Below, piece after piece: positions 53,604-62,961 of a stretch of 64,000 nucleotides of DNA. Made by a program: the position numbers and the translations under genes. Below the pieces are notes generated by a model. It did no database searches. It had not been told where the DNA came from and saw only the letters and a program-made list of their open reading frames with translations. The stretch is from Ensifer sp. Root278 (GTDB taxonomy: Bacteria; Pseudomonadota; Alphaproteobacteria; Rhizobiales; Rhizobiaceae), in NCBI RefSeq assembly GCF_001429285.1, contig NZ_LMJJ01000009.1:337-64336 (forward strand). The letters are read 5' to 3'. The number at the start of each line of letters is the position of its first letter. Position 1 is the first letter of the stretch.

Positions 53604-54911
53604 ATGACGCAAGAACTGGACAGCGCAGGACGTTCCGACACGGTCCCAAGCGAGCGCTCTTCCTCATCCACGCCTCATGTCGGTTTCCTGGCCAGGATCG
53701 CGTCGTCGCTTCTCCTTTATCCAGGGTATCGAAGGCTCTGGATATCCAACCTTTTCTTCTTCGGGGGCCTCTGGACGCAGACGCTCGTGCTCGGCTGGCT
53801 GGTGTTTGAGACCACCCGCTCGGAGTTTTCCGTCGCCCTCTTCACCGCGGCAAGGCTGGGGCCGATGATGCTTGGTCCCCTCGCAGGCGTGATCTCGGAC
53901 CGCTTCGACCGGCCCAAACTGCTTTTGGCTGCGTCCGGCTGGGCCTTTGCCGTCCTCAGCGTGATTGCGCTTCTCGTAGCCCTGGACAAAATATCCTTCT
54001 GGGGCCTGGTCTTTGGGGGCTTCTGCATTGGCCTGGCGCAATCCCCATCCCAGCCGGCACGTTTCGCGCTGGTCGCCGACCTCGTCGATCGCGAGAAGCT
54101 CAGCAACGCGAATGCTCTGAACTCGCTTATCCTGAGCATGATGCAGATGATCGGGCCGGCGCTTGGAGGAACGATGATCGTGGCATTCGGAGCTGCATCG
54201 GCGCTAGCGATCTCCGCCGGCTGGTATCTCGTTTCGTTCGTAGCGCTCTGGCCGATGAGGAACCTGAAGAGCGGCCGGCAACCAGATCGAGAAGACGGCT
54301 TTGTGAGCCTTGTCGCGTCAGGCTTTCGCACCATCTCCGGGAACGTCCTCCTCCGGTCTGTCCTGGGCGTCACGTTCCTGGCCAATATTCTGTTGTGGCC
54401 GATCTACCAGGGCTTCATGCCGGTTATCGCTAGGGAACATCTGGGCCTGACGCCACAGGGGCTCGGCCTGTTACTGGCATGCGCCGGTACCGGCAGCCTG
54501 GCCGGGGCTCTCGTCATCGCCAGTCTCGGAGACTTCCGCTACAAGGGCGGCCTTTTCCTGATTGGCACGGCCATCTGGGGCGGACTATGGGCGACCTTCG
54601 CTCTGTCGTCCTCGGTGCCTCTGTCGTTTGCTCTCATGGGGCTCATCGGACTGTCGGCGTCACCGTTCGGCATCCTGCAGACCACGCTCATGCTCATGAT
54701 GACCGAACCGCACGTGCAGGGACGCGTGATGGGCATCCAGGAATTGACCATCGGCGTGATGCCGGTTTCGAGCCTGCTGCTCGGCTCGGCGGCAGAAATC
54801 ATCGGCATTGCCAATGTGGCGCTGATCAGCGGGACGCTGTTGGCCATTTCACTTGCGATCTTGGCTCTGCGTGTTCCGGAACTGCTACGCTACAGCGGCC
54901 ACAATAACTGA
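53604..54911 (+). CDS. MFS transporter (EntS/MFS_3-like)
   Basis: The 435-residue protein has about eleven or twelve membrane segments, with LYPGYRRLWISNLFFFGGLW and ARLGPMMLGPLAGVISDRFD in the first half and ASPFGILQTTLMLMMTEPHV in the second. This fits the MFS_3/EntS-type exporters. The ATG at 53604 follows GGAAAGG; the frame stays open upstream but there reads as Arg-rich nonsense. Cargo unknown. It is convergent with the PuuD-like gene. Confidence 0.82.
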   Translation: MTQELDSAGRSDTVPSERSSSSTPHVGFLARIASSLLLYPGYRRLWISNLFFFGGLWTQTLVLGWLVFETTRSEFSVALFTAARLGPMMLGPLAGVISDRFDRPKLLLAASGWAFAVLSVIALLVALDKISFWGLVFGGFCIGLAQSPSQPARFALVADLVDREKLSNANALNSLILSMMQMIGPALGGTMIVAFGAASALAISAGWYLVSFVALWPMRNLKSGRQPDREDGFVSLVASGFRTISGNVLLRSVLGVTFLANILLWPIYQGFMPVIAREHLGLTPQGLGLLLACAGTGSLAGALVIASLGDFRYKGGLFLIGTAIWGGLWATFALSSSVPLSFALMGLIGLSASPFGILQTTLMLMMTEPHVQGRVMGIQELTIGVMPVSSLLLGSAAEIIGIANVALISGTLLAISLAILALRVPELLRYSGHNN

Positions 54912-54959
54912 GCGCGCCAATAGAAGCCTACCCTCGCGATGCTATGTCGTTTTGCCCGC

Positions 54960-55664
54960 TTAACGGGATCGACGGCTTGCAGCCTCCACAAACGCGTCAA
55001 ATACGCGAGCGCCCGGATGGCTTTCGGCGTCCAGCAATTCCGGGTGCCATTGCAGCCCCATGGCAAAAGACTGCGAGCCGATCTCGATCGCTTCGACGAC
55101 TCCATCGGATGCTCGGGCCGTGACGGTCACGGCGCCGGATACCTCCACAATCGCCTCTCGATGAAACGTGTTCACAGCGAATGTGTCGGCGCCGAAGATT
55201 TCAACCATTCTGGTGCCGGCGACGATGCGCACGTCATGCGACACATTTGCCTGGTCATGATTGAGGGCTTCCGGCCACGACGAATGGACATCCGAGACCA
55301 TCCGGCAGCCGTTGAGACACCCAAGCATTTGCATGCCATTGCAGATGCCAAGCACAGGTTTTTCGCGCGCGAGGAACCCTTCCATCAACGCCATATCGAC
55401 GGCAAGACGATCAGATGGCGGATACTGGGATTGGTCTCCATCGACGTACCAGTCTTTCGGAAAGTTGATACGGCCACCGACGCTCAGGAACCCGTCAAAC
55501 TCCTCGACGACCTGGTCAACCAGATCAGGAATGTACGGGATGCCGAAGGCAAAAGCGCCGGCGCGGCGGATCGCGGAGAAGTAATTCTTCGAGGTATCAT
55601 AGCGTCCGCCACCTGAACTGGTGTTCTCATCCATGATCACGGCGATCTTCGGCATGCGGTCCAT
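54960..55664 (-). CDS. Class I glutamine amidotransferase-like gamma-glutamyl hydrolase (PuuD family)
   Basis: The 234-residue protein resembles PuuD-type peptidase C26 hydrolases: nucleophile Cys in PVLGICNGMQMLGCLNG, catalytic His in AMGLQWHPELLD, and FLSVGGRINFP near the N-terminal half. Such enzymes cleave gamma-glutamyl amide bonds. The start is taken at MDRMPKIAV, since the longer frame to 55748 has no ribosome site; MPKIAV three codons on is the alternative. It follows the dipeptide-type ABC operon by 108 bases and may process the imported compound. Confidence 0.8.
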   Translation of the reverse strand: MDRMPKIAVIMDENTSSGGGRYDTSKNYFSAIRRAGAFAFGIPYIPDLVDQVVEEFDGFLSVGGRINFPKDWYVDGDQSQYPPSDRLAVDMALMEGFLAREKPVLGICNGMQMLGCLNGCRMVSDVHSSWPEALNHDQANVSHDVRIVAGTRMVEIFGADTFAVNTFHREAIVEVSGAVTVTARASDGVVEAIEIGSQSFAMGLQWHPELLDAESHPGARVFDAFVEAASRRSR

Positions 55665-55772
55665 TGGTTCATCCCAGAATCTAGAAATTCTACGTATATT
55701 TATCCCGTCCGGATCGCGCAGGCAGTCGTTTTCATACCGACACCACATCTATCTCCGAACGAGACCCGCTGG

Positions 55773-56735
55773 CTAGGCCACAGCCATCCGGACCCTATGG
55801 TTTCCGCCGATCTCGATAAGCTCGGATCGCGCCGGTGCCGTAAAGACATCCGGCGCGGTGCTGCCGTCGGAAACGAAGCTGCGGCCGACGAGTTGCGGCA
55901 TGGTGGGGTAGAGATCCGGCTTGGCCGCCGAATTCAGGGCCGCATCCGGATCGGGAATGGCCGCGATCAACCGTCGCGTATAGGGATGGGTGGGCGCTTC
56001 GAAAATCTCGCGCCAGCCGCCCTCTTCCACGATCTCGCCGAAATACATGACCAGCACCCGATCGCTCATATGCTCGACCACGCTAAGATCATGGCTGATC
56101 ATCAGATAGGAGAGGCTGAGCTTTTCCTGAAGGTCGAGCAGCAGGTTGATGATCTGTGCGCGGATCGATACGTCCAGGGCAGAGACCGGCTCGTCGAGCA
56201 CGACGATCTCGGGCTCGAGGATCAGCGCGCGGGCGATGCCGATGCGCTGGCGCTGGCCGCCGGAGAACTCGTGCGGGTAGCGCCCCGCCTGCTCGGGCGT
56301 CAGACCGACATTCTTCAGCATCGCCTCGATGCGGCCCTCGATTTCGGAGGCAGCGGTTATGCCGTGCAGGCGCAGCGGCGCGGCAAGCGAGGTGCGCACG
56401 GACTGGCGTGGGTTGAGCGAGGCGTAGGGGTCCTGGAACACCATCTGCACCGCCTTCGCCCTATCCATGCGACCTGGCGCGCCGGGGCCGGCAAGCGGCT
56501 GTCCGCGAAAGCGGATCATGCCCTCGCTCGGCTCCTGGAGGCCGAGGATGGATAGCGCCGTCGTCGACTTGCCGCAGCCGGATTCGCCGACGATCGACAG
56601 GCATTCGCCCTTGGCCAGCTCAAAGCTGATGCCGTTGACGGCGTGAAGCGCGCGCCGCCCGGTGCCGAGCAGGCCGCCGCCGGAAATGGGGAAACGGACG
56701 TGCAGATCGTCCACTTGCAGCAGCGGAGCGGTCAT
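55773..56735 (-). CDS. Dipeptide-type ABC transporter ATP-binding protein (DppF family)
   Basis: The 320-residue ATPase has Walker [18 protein letters not shown], signature [17 protein letters not shown], Walker [19 protein letters not shown] and an oligopeptide-type C-terminal tail after about residue 240. It is the second of two separate ATPases in this operon. Its ATG overlaps the stop of the DppD-like gene by four bases. Confidence 0.9.
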   Translation of the reverse strand: MTAPLLQVDDLHVRFPISGGGLLGTGRRALHAVNGISFELAKGECLSIVGESGCGKSTTALSILGLQEPSEGMIRFRGQPLAGPGAPGRMDRAKAVQMVFQDPYASLNPRQSVRTSLAAPLRLHGITAASEIEGRIEAMLKNVGLTPEQAGRYPHEFSGGQRQRIGIARALILEPEIVVLDEPVSALDVSIRAQIINLLLDLQEKLSLSYLMISHDLSVVEHMSDRVLVMYFGEIVEEGGWREIFEAPTHPYTRRLIAAIPDPDAALNSAAKPDLYPTMPQLVGRSFVSDGSTAPDVFTAPARSELIEIGGNHRVRMAVA

Positions 56736-57643
56736 GGCTGGCTCCCTTCCAGGTCGCGCGGTGCGATGAAGCGGCTCTCGGTCAGCTTCGAGCGATCGGA
56801 GATGATGCTGTCGATATCGACGAGCCGCTGCCGCCCATGTTCGCTACGGCTGCCAAGGCGCGGCAGGGCGCCGAGCAGCCCGCGGGTATATTCATGCCGC
56901 GGGCCTTCGAACAGTGCCCGCGTCTCATTTTCCTCGACGAGGCAGCCCGAATACATCACGCCGACGCGCTGGCAGATACTGGCGATGACGCCGAGGTCAT
57001 GGCTGATGAAGAGGACTGCAGTGCCCCGCGCCGCACAGAGTTCCTTGATGAGGCGCAGCACTTCCGCCTGCACGGTGACGTCGAGCGCGGTCGTCGGCTC
57101 ATCGGCAATCAGCAGGTCCGGGCTGCAGGCAAGCGCCATCGCGATCATCACGCGCTGGCGCAGTCCGCCGGACATCTGATGCGGGTAGTTCTTCGCGCGC
57201 CGATCGGGGTTGGGCACGCGCACGTTCCCAAGCGCCTCGACGGCGAGCTTTTCAGCCTCCCCCCAACTTTTTCCCTGATGCAGCACGAACATTTCGGCGA
57301 TCTGCCGGCCCACGGTCGAAAGCGGGTTCAGCGCGGTCATCGGTTCCTGGAAGATCATGGCGATGCGGTTGCCACGCAGGCGCCGCATCTCGCGTTTCGG
57401 CAGCGCCAACAGGTTCTGTCCCTTGAACAGTATCTCCCCGCCCGAAACGGCGAGCGGCCTTTTCAAGAGCCCCATGACGGCGAGCGATGTAACCGACTTG
57501 CCGGAGCCGGATTCGCCGACGAGACCATAGGCCTCGCCCGGCATGATCTGGAAGGAGACGCCCTTGAGCAGCGGATGGTGGGCCGAACGACCGAGCGAAA
57601 CGACGAGGCGCAGATCCCTGATGTCGAGAAGCGGCGTGGTCAT
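56732..57643 (-). CDS. Dipeptide-type ABC transporter ATP-binding protein (DppD family)
   Basis: The 303-residue ATPase has [19 protein letters not shown] (Walker A), [16 protein letters not shown] (signature with Leu in place of the usual Gln) and [16 protein letters not shown] (Walker B), then the family's C-terminal segment ([20 protein letters not shown]). It partners the DppF-like ATPase. Four-base overlaps join it to both neighbours. Confidence 0.9.
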   Translation of the reverse strand: MTTPLLDIRDLRLVVSLGRSAHHPLLKGVSFQIMPGEAYGLVGESGSGKSVTSLAVMGLLKRPLAVSGGEILFKGQNLLALPKREMRRLRGNRIAMIFQEPMTALNPLSTVGRQIAEMFVLHQGKSWGEAEKLAVEALGNVRVPNPDRRAKNYPHQMSGGLRQRVMIAMALACSPDLLIADEPTTALDVTVQAEVLRLIKELCAARGTAVLFISHDLGVIASICQRVGVMYSGCLVEENETRALFEGPRHEYTRGLLGALPRLGSRSEHGRQRLVDIDSIISDRSKLTESRFIAPRDLEGSQP

Positions 57644-58470
57644 GGCTTGCGCGTCCTCATATGCGGATCGAGGCTGTCACGCAGGCCGTCGCCGAGAAGG
57701 TTGAAACCGAGTACCGAGAGGAAGATGGCAAGGCCGGGGAAGAGCGCTGCCCAGGGCGCGAGCTGGATGAGCTGCCGCGCATCGGTCAGCATCGAGCCCC
57801 AGCTCGGGAACGGCGGTTGAATGCCGAGGCCGAGGAAGGAGAGCGCCGCCTCCGACAGCACCGCCGACCCCATACCGAGCGTCGCCATGACGAGGATCGG
57901 TCCCATCATGTTGGGCAGGACCTGCGTGAACATGATGCGCAGATCCCCATAACCGAGCGTCTGCGCCGCCTGCACGTATCCCTGCGATTTCAACGAGAGT
58001 GTCGAGGACCGTGCGATGCGGCAGGTCCAGCTCCAATTGGTCAGGCCGAGCGCGATCAGGAGCGACGGCAGGCCGGGGCCGAGCACGGCCATCACGGCGA
58101 GCGCGAAGATCAAAGAAGGGATGGCGAGCATGACGTTGGTCAGCCCGTTCACCAGATCGTCCCACCAGCCGCCCCAATAGCCGGCCGTCATGCCGAGCGT
58201 GACGCCGATGATCGAGTTGATCACCTGCGACACGATGCCGACGGTCAGTGAGATCTGTGCGCCGTAGAGGATGCGGGTGTAGACGTCCCGTCCCTGCCCG
58301 TCCGTGCCGAACCAGAAAGTGGCATCCGGCGGCAGTTCCGAACTCATCAGATCCGCATCGAGCACCGGGTCGAAGGGTGCGATCCACTGGGCGAGAATGC
58401 CGGCGAGGATGACGAGCGCGGTCAGCGTCGCACCGAGCCAGAAGTTGAAGCCGAGGCGCACGCGCGTCAC
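57640..58470 (-). CDS. Dipeptide-type ABC transporter permease (DppC family)
   Basis: The 276-residue membrane protein starts with GTG, giving MTRVRLGFNFWLGATLTALV; this start overlaps the DppB stop (GTGA). It contains the DppC marks FWFGTDGQGRDVYTRILYGA and the loop GYVQAAQTLGYGDLRIMFTQ, and LSEAALSFLGLGIQPPFPSW. A longer frame to 58539 would lie inside the DppB gene. It forms the channel with DppB. Confidence 0.9.
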   Translation of the reverse strand: MTRVRLGFNFWLGATLTALVILAGILAQWIAPFDPVLDADLMSSELPPDATFWFGTDGQGRDVYTRILYGAQISLTVGIVSQVINSIIGVTLGMTAGYWGGWWDDLVNGLTNVMLAIPSLIFALAVMAVLGPGLPSLLIALGLTNWSWTCRIARSSTLSLKSQGYVQAAQTLGYGDLRIMFTQVLPNMMGPILVMATLGMGSAVLSEAALSFLGLGIQPPFPSWGSMLTDARQLIQLAPWAALFPGLAIFLSVLGFNLLGDGLRDSLDPHMRTRKP

Positions 58471-59402
58471 TCCTGCTTGATGCGCGGATCGATCGCGGCA
58501 TAGACCAGATCGACGGCGGTATTGATGATCAGGAACCAAAGCACGATAACCAGGATCGTGCCCTGCACCACGGGGATGTCGCGGATCGCGACGCTATCGA
58601 CCAGGAGCGAGCCGATACCGGGCCAGGCGAACAGCTTTTCGATAACGACGGCCTGGCCGATCAAAGAGCCGAATTGCAGGCCGACCGTAGTGACGATCAG
58701 CACCAGCGAATTGCGGGCCACATGCCAGCGCACCACCTTCGCCTCGCTCATGCCCTTGGAATGGGCGGTGCGGATGAAATCGGCGTTCAATACGTCGAGC
58801 ACGCCGGCCCGCGTGGTGCGTGCGAGCAGCGCCAGCGGCGTGACACCGAGGGTTACGGCAGGCAGGATGAGGTTTCGCAACGAGCCGTCGCCATAGCCGA
58901 AACTCGGCAACCAGTTCAACTGCAGGGCGAAAAGATACATCATCAACAGGCCGAGCCAGAATTGCGGCATCGACAGACCTGAGACCGCGCCGATCATCGT
59001 CACCGTATCGAGGATCGAACCTGGCCGGAGTGCTGCAAGGAAGCCGAGCGGCACGCCGACGACAATGGCAAAGGCCATGGCGGCGACGGCAAGCTGAAGC
59101 GAGGCGCCCATGCGATCGTTGATGAGGTCGACAACCGGCTGGCGCGTGCGGAAGCTGGTACCGAGATCGAACCGCGCGAGATCCGTGACATAGGTCACGA
59201 AGCGCTCCATCAGCGGTTTATTGAGCCCGAACTCCTCGTTGAGGCGAGCAATCATTTGCGGATCTGCGGCACGCTTGCCGTCAGCAAAGAGGCTGGCCGC
59301 GAAGGTACCGGGAACGACGGAGAAGATAACGAAGATCAGCAGCGCCACCACGACGATCGTCGGGACGACCTGCAGGATGCGGCGCAAGGTAAAACGAAAC
59401 AT
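58467..59402 (-). CDS. Dipeptide-type ABC transporter permease (DppB family)
   Basis: The 311-residue membrane protein begins MFRFTLRRILQVVPTIVVVA, the typical DppB first segment, with GGA seven bases before the ATG. It has the periplasmic region LNEEFGLNKPLMERFVTYVT and the loop TAHSKGMSEAKVVRWHVARN, and ends VYAAIDPRIKQE. In-frame ATGs further upstream (59414, 59480) lack good ribosome sites. Confidence 0.9.
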   Translation of the reverse strand: MFRFTLRRILQVVPTIVVVALLIFVIFSVVPGTFAASLFADGKRAADPQMIARLNEEFGLNKPLMERFVTYVTDLARFDLGTSFRTRQPVVDLINDRMGASLQLAVAAMAFAIVVGVPLGFLAALRPGSILDTVTMIGAVSGLSMPQFWLGLLMMYLFALQLNWLPSFGYGDGSLRNLILPAVTLGVTPLALLARTTRAGVLDVLNADFIRTAHSKGMSEAKVVRWHVARNSLVLIVTTVGLQFGSLIGQAVVIEKLFAWPGIGSLLVDSVAIRDIPVVQGTILVIVLWFLIINTAVDLVYAAIDPRIKQE

Positions 59403-59449
59403 GAGCGGTTCCATTTTGGCCACCCGGACGGGCGGGACAACTGATGTGT

Positions 59450-59469
59450 GGGGCGGCCGAAGCCGCCCC
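59450..59469 (-). terminator. Hairpin between the DppA-like and DppB-like genes
   Basis: A perfect 8-bp all-GC stem (GGGGCGGC / GCCGCCCC) closed by a four-base loop starts about 14 bases after the binding-protein stop codon. It is the fifth hairpin in this position in the window. Confidence 0.65.
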
Positions 59470-59483
59470 GAACCTCTCAAGGC

Positions 59484-61076
59484 TTATTTGCGCCCATCCG
59501 GCGCCGTTTCGTCGATCCAGATCTCGTCATAGGGCTGGACCGCCAGTTCCGTCGCGTTCGGAACAAGGCCGTGGATCCATGGCTGATAGGCCATGACAGC
59601 CTTGTTGTAGTTGAAGAACCAGACCGGCGCGTCGTCCTGCACGATGTTGTTGGCCTGGCGCAGCAGGTCGTTCTGCTTGGCCGAGTCTCGCTCCTGCTGG
59701 GCTGCCTCATAGAGCTTGTCGAACTCCGGGCTCGCATAGCTCGCGTAGTTGCAGGCGGACTGCGGCGTCTTGGAATAATAGCAACGCAGCGCATTCAGCG
59801 GATCGGGACCGGAAAGGTTCGACCAGATGAAGGCCTGGAAGTTGTTCGACGTCACGGCGTCACCGAGCGCCGAGCTTTCGACCGGCTTCGGCTTTACCGA
59901 GATGCCGACCTTTTTCAGCATCGGCAGGATGGCCTCGACGATCGGCACGCCCCAGCTTTCGTTCGGGCTCGCCGTCACTTCGAACTCGAAGCCGTCGGCA
60001 TAGCCTGCTTCCGCCAGAAGGGCCTTCGCCTTGTCGGGATCAAAGGCATAGGGCACCTTGTCCTTGTCGAAGGCAGGCGAGGAAATCGGCAGCCACCCGG
60101 CGGCGGGGTAAGCCTTGTTCTTGACGAGGCGTTCGATGATCAGCGGCGCGTTGATCGCGTGGTTGATCGCCTGGCGTACCCGCTTGTCCTTGAACGGTTC
60201 GAAGGCCGGGTTGAAGCCGATATTGCGCGTATAGACCTCGGCGACTTCGAGCAGATGATCCTTTAGAACTTCCTCGCCCTGATAGGCCTGGTACTGGGTG
60301 GGGCCGAGAATGGAGACGTCGATTTCCTTGTTGCGGAAAGCGACGTCGCGGGCGGCGTCCTCGGCCATCAGCACGATGTTGATACGGTCGAGATAGGGCT
60401 TACCCTCTTCGTAATACTTGTCGAACTTCTCGACGACGACCTGCGAACCCGGCACGTGCTCCTTGAAGACGAAGGCGCCGAGGCCGAAGGGGGTCTTTGC
60501 GAAGCTCGATTCATCCTCGACATTCGACGGATAGATGACCGTCGTGTTCTGCATTAGCGGGAAGCCGGGATTGATCGGGCCTGTGTAGGTGATCTCCAGC
60601 GTGTGGTCATCGATCTTCTTGAGGCCGGAAATCTCCTCCGCCTTGCCGGCGATGAAATCTTCCGCGCCCTTGATGACGGCAATGTAGCTGGCGCCCGGGA
60701 AGGCATTCTTCGGGTTGGCGATGCGCTTGTAGCTGTAGATGATGTCGTCTGCCGTCAGCGGCTTGCCGTTGTGGAAGACGGCATTGTCGCGCAGGTGATA
60801 GGTGTGCACCGTGCCGTCTTCGGAGACGTCTTCCGAGGTTGCCAGTTCCAGCACCGGCTTGTTCTGGTTCGAATCCCAGCTGTAAAGCGCGCGGTGGATA
60901 GCCTGGGTGATGAATTCTTCCTGCGTGTTCGGGCTCGCCTGCACGTCGAGTGTGGCGAAGCTCGAGCCATAGGGGGCGGTGAAGACCAGCGTCCCGCCAT
61001 GGCGCTCGCCCGCGGCCAGCGCTCCTGTGGCCACCCCGAGACTAAGCATTGCGGCCAGTGTCAATCTTTTCAGCAT
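59484..61076 (-). CDS. Dipeptide-type ABC transporter substrate-binding protein (DppA family)
   Basis: The 530-residue protein has a Sec signal (LKRLTLAAMLSLGVATGALA, cleavage near residue 22) and a DppA-like mature chain: GGTLVFTAPYGSSFATLD, AVFHNGKPLTADDIIYSYKR, RVRQAINHAINAPLIIERL, and VTASPNESWGVPIVEAILPM. It captures a peptide-like ligand. It lies 55 bases after a YtcJ-like amidohydrolase gene and heads the transport part of the operon. Confidence 0.9.
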   Translation of the reverse strand: MLKRLTLAAMLSLGVATGALAAGERHGGTLVFTAPYGSSFATLDVQASPNTQEEFITQAIHRALYSWDSNQNKPVLELATSEDVSEDGTVHTYHLRDNAVFHNGKPLTADDIIYSYKRIANPKNAFPGASYIAVIKGAEDFIAGKAEEISGLKKIDDHTLEITYTGPINPGFPLMQNTTVIYPSNVEDESSFAKTPFGLGAFVFKEHVPGSQVVVEKFDKYYEEGKPYLDRINIVLMAEDAARDVAFRNKEIDVSILGPTQYQAYQGEEVLKDHLLEVAEVYTRNIGFNPAFEPFKDKRVRQAINHAINAPLIIERLVKNKAYPAAGWLPISSPAFDKDKVPYAFDPDKAKALLAEAGYADGFEFEVTASPNESWGVPIVEAILPMLKKVGISVKPKPVESSALGDAVTSNNFQAFIWSNLSGPDPLNALRCYYSKTPQSACNYASYASPEFDKLYEAAQQERDSAKQNDLLRQANNIVQDDAPVWFFNYNKAVMAYQPWIHGLVPNATELAVQPYDEIWIDETAPDGRK

Positions 61077-61131
61077 GCTGTTTTCCCTCTCGTGCCGTTT
61101 TCGGCTTTGTGTTGATCAGTCCGGCAGGCCG

Positions 61132-62757
61132 TCAGCGCGCGTCATGCACGACGCGGCCCGCAAGCAGGGTCATCAGGCAGCGTGTGCCTGAGAGAATGGT
61201 ATCCGCCGGCGCCTCCAGCAGGTCGTTGTCGAAGACGGCGATGTCCGCCCACTGGCCAGGTACCAGCCTGCCCTTCACACCTTCCGCCTTCTGCGAATAG
61301 GCGCCGTATTCCGTGTAGGCCTGTAACGCCTCCTCACGGCTCAGCTTCTCCGCCTCCGCCATCACGGTGCCCCTGCCGGTCTTGCGCGTGATCATGGCGT
61401 GAAGGTTCGGGAAGGGATCGGGCAAGCAGACGGGAGAATCCGAGCCAGTCGAGGCCTTGAGGCCCATGCGCATCCAGGTACCGATCTGGTAGGAGGCCTT
61501 GCCGCGCTCCTCGCCGAGCACGGAGACGTAGCTGTCGCCGAAATCGTGGATGAAGGCCATCTGCGGCGCGGGCAGGATGCCGGCGGCCTTCATGCGCGCA
61601 TCTTGCCCGGGCGATGAGAAGCCGCAGTGCTCGATGCGGTGACGCCGGTCCGGATCGGGATTGGCGGCAAGCGCCTTTTCATAGGCGGTGACAAGCTGTT
61701 CGATCGCACCGTCACCGATGGCATGGCAGGCCATCTGATAGCCCCGATCGTGGCAGGACTTGACGATCGCCTCGACCTCCGCGTCGGGCAGCATCTGCAC
61801 GCCGATATTGTCGGGCTCGCCCAAATAGGGTTTCGTCATCCAGGCGGTGCGCCCGCCGGCCGAGCCATCGAGAAAGATCTTCACCGCGCCAACGCGCAAC
61901 ATATCGTCGCCAGCGCCGGATATGAGACCCGCGCGCCAGGAATCCTCGACGATCGAGACACCGGGGTCGCCGAGCAGCGTCAGCCAGACGCGCACCGGCA
62001 GGCGACCGGAAAGCTTGGCCATCTCATAGGCCTGGATTTCGGCAAAGCCCGCGAGTTGGCCGACGGCCGCATCCATGCAGCTGGTAATGCCGAGCGACAG
62101 AAGATAACGCCCTGCGCGCTCAATACCGTCGATCAGTTCCTCCGTCGTCACCTCCGGCATGGCACCCTTGATGAGGTTCTGCGCATTTTCCGCGAGGAAG
62201 CCGTTGAGACGGCCGTCAGTGGTGCCGATCACACCGCCATCCGGCACCGGCGTCGCCTCGGTGACATCAGCCAGCCTCAGCGCCAGCGAATTCGCGATGG
62301 CGACATGGCCGCAGGCCCGCGTCAGCAGCACAGGATGATCCGGCACCGCCCGGTCGAGATCCTCTCGGGTCGGATGCCGGCCAACATCGAGCTTGACCTG
62401 GTCATAGCCCCGCGCCCGCACCCAGGTGCCTTTCGGGGTGGCGGCGGCACGCTCGGCAAGCTTTTTGAGCAGGACGGCAAGTGTCGGCGCGGCGGCAGGC
62501 GTCGCATCGACCCAACCCATGGTAATGCCGGTCGAGATCAGGTGCAGGTGGTTGTCGATGAGGCCGGGGCTGGCGAAACGGCCTTCGAGGTCGATGACCT
62601 CCGTGCGCGGCCCCTTGAGGCTCAGCATGTCAGCGTCGCTGCCGGTGGCCAGGACCTTGCCCTGCCAGATGGCAAGGGCCTCGCTGATCCCCTCCTCCCT
62701 GCCCCGCCAGATTCGGCCATTGCGCAGGATAAGATCAGCGTGAAGCTGGAAGGCCAT
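61132..62757 (-). CDS. YtcJ-like amidohydrolase (Amidohydro_3)
   Basis: The 541-residue protein begins MAFQLHADLILRNGRIWRG and has the family motifs LIDNHLHLISTGITMGWVDA, a lysine-region-like VGAVKIFLDGSAGGRTAWMT, CHAIGDGAIEQLVTAYEKAL, HRIEHCGFSS and TGSDSPVCLPDPFPNLHAMI, which supply metal ligands. AGGGAG precedes the ATG at 62757; the frame continues to 62838 without support. YtcJ-like enzymes act on N-substituted formamides or unknown amides. It is the first gene of the operon with the dipeptide-type importer, divergent from a LysR gene. Confidence 0.88.
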   Translation of the reverse strand: MAFQLHADLILRNGRIWRGREEGISEALAIWQGKVLATGSDADMLSLKGPRTEVIDLEGRFASPGLIDNHLHLISTGITMGWVDATPAAAPTLAVLLKKLAERAAATPKGTWVRARGYDQVKLDVGRHPTREDLDRAVPDHPVLLTRACGHVAIANSLALRLADVTEATPVPDGGVIGTTDGRLNGFLAENAQNLIKGAMPEVTTEELIDGIERAGRYLLSLGITSCMDAAVGQLAGFAEIQAYEMAKLSGRLPVRVWLTLLGDPGVSIVEDSWRAGLISGAGDDMLRVGAVKIFLDGSAGGRTAWMTKPYLGEPDNIGVQMLPDAEVEAIVKSCHDRGYQMACHAIGDGAIEQLVTAYEKALAANPDPDRRHRIEHCGFSSPGQDARMKAAGILPAPQMAFIHDFGDSYVSVLGEERGKASYQIGTWMRMGLKASTGSDSPVCLPDPFPNLHAMITRKTGRGTVMAEAEKLSREEALQAYTEYGAYSQKAEGVKGRLVPGQWADIAVFDNDLLEAPADTILSGTRCLMTLLAGRVVHDAR

Positions 62758-62961
62758 TAACAATCTCCCTTTTGTTATCAGCCTGATTTCGCAGCCTCCT
62801 CTGCTGGCTGAAATCAGAACTGTTTGCCTTGGGCGCAACGTGGAAGGTTTGTTGGGGTTTGGCTAATTCGCTTTTAGCAAAGGCTGATGCAATATCGGCA
62901 TAGCGATTTCTTTCCAACAACTTATGATCCCCTACAACTCTAACGCACAAGGGAGCTGGGC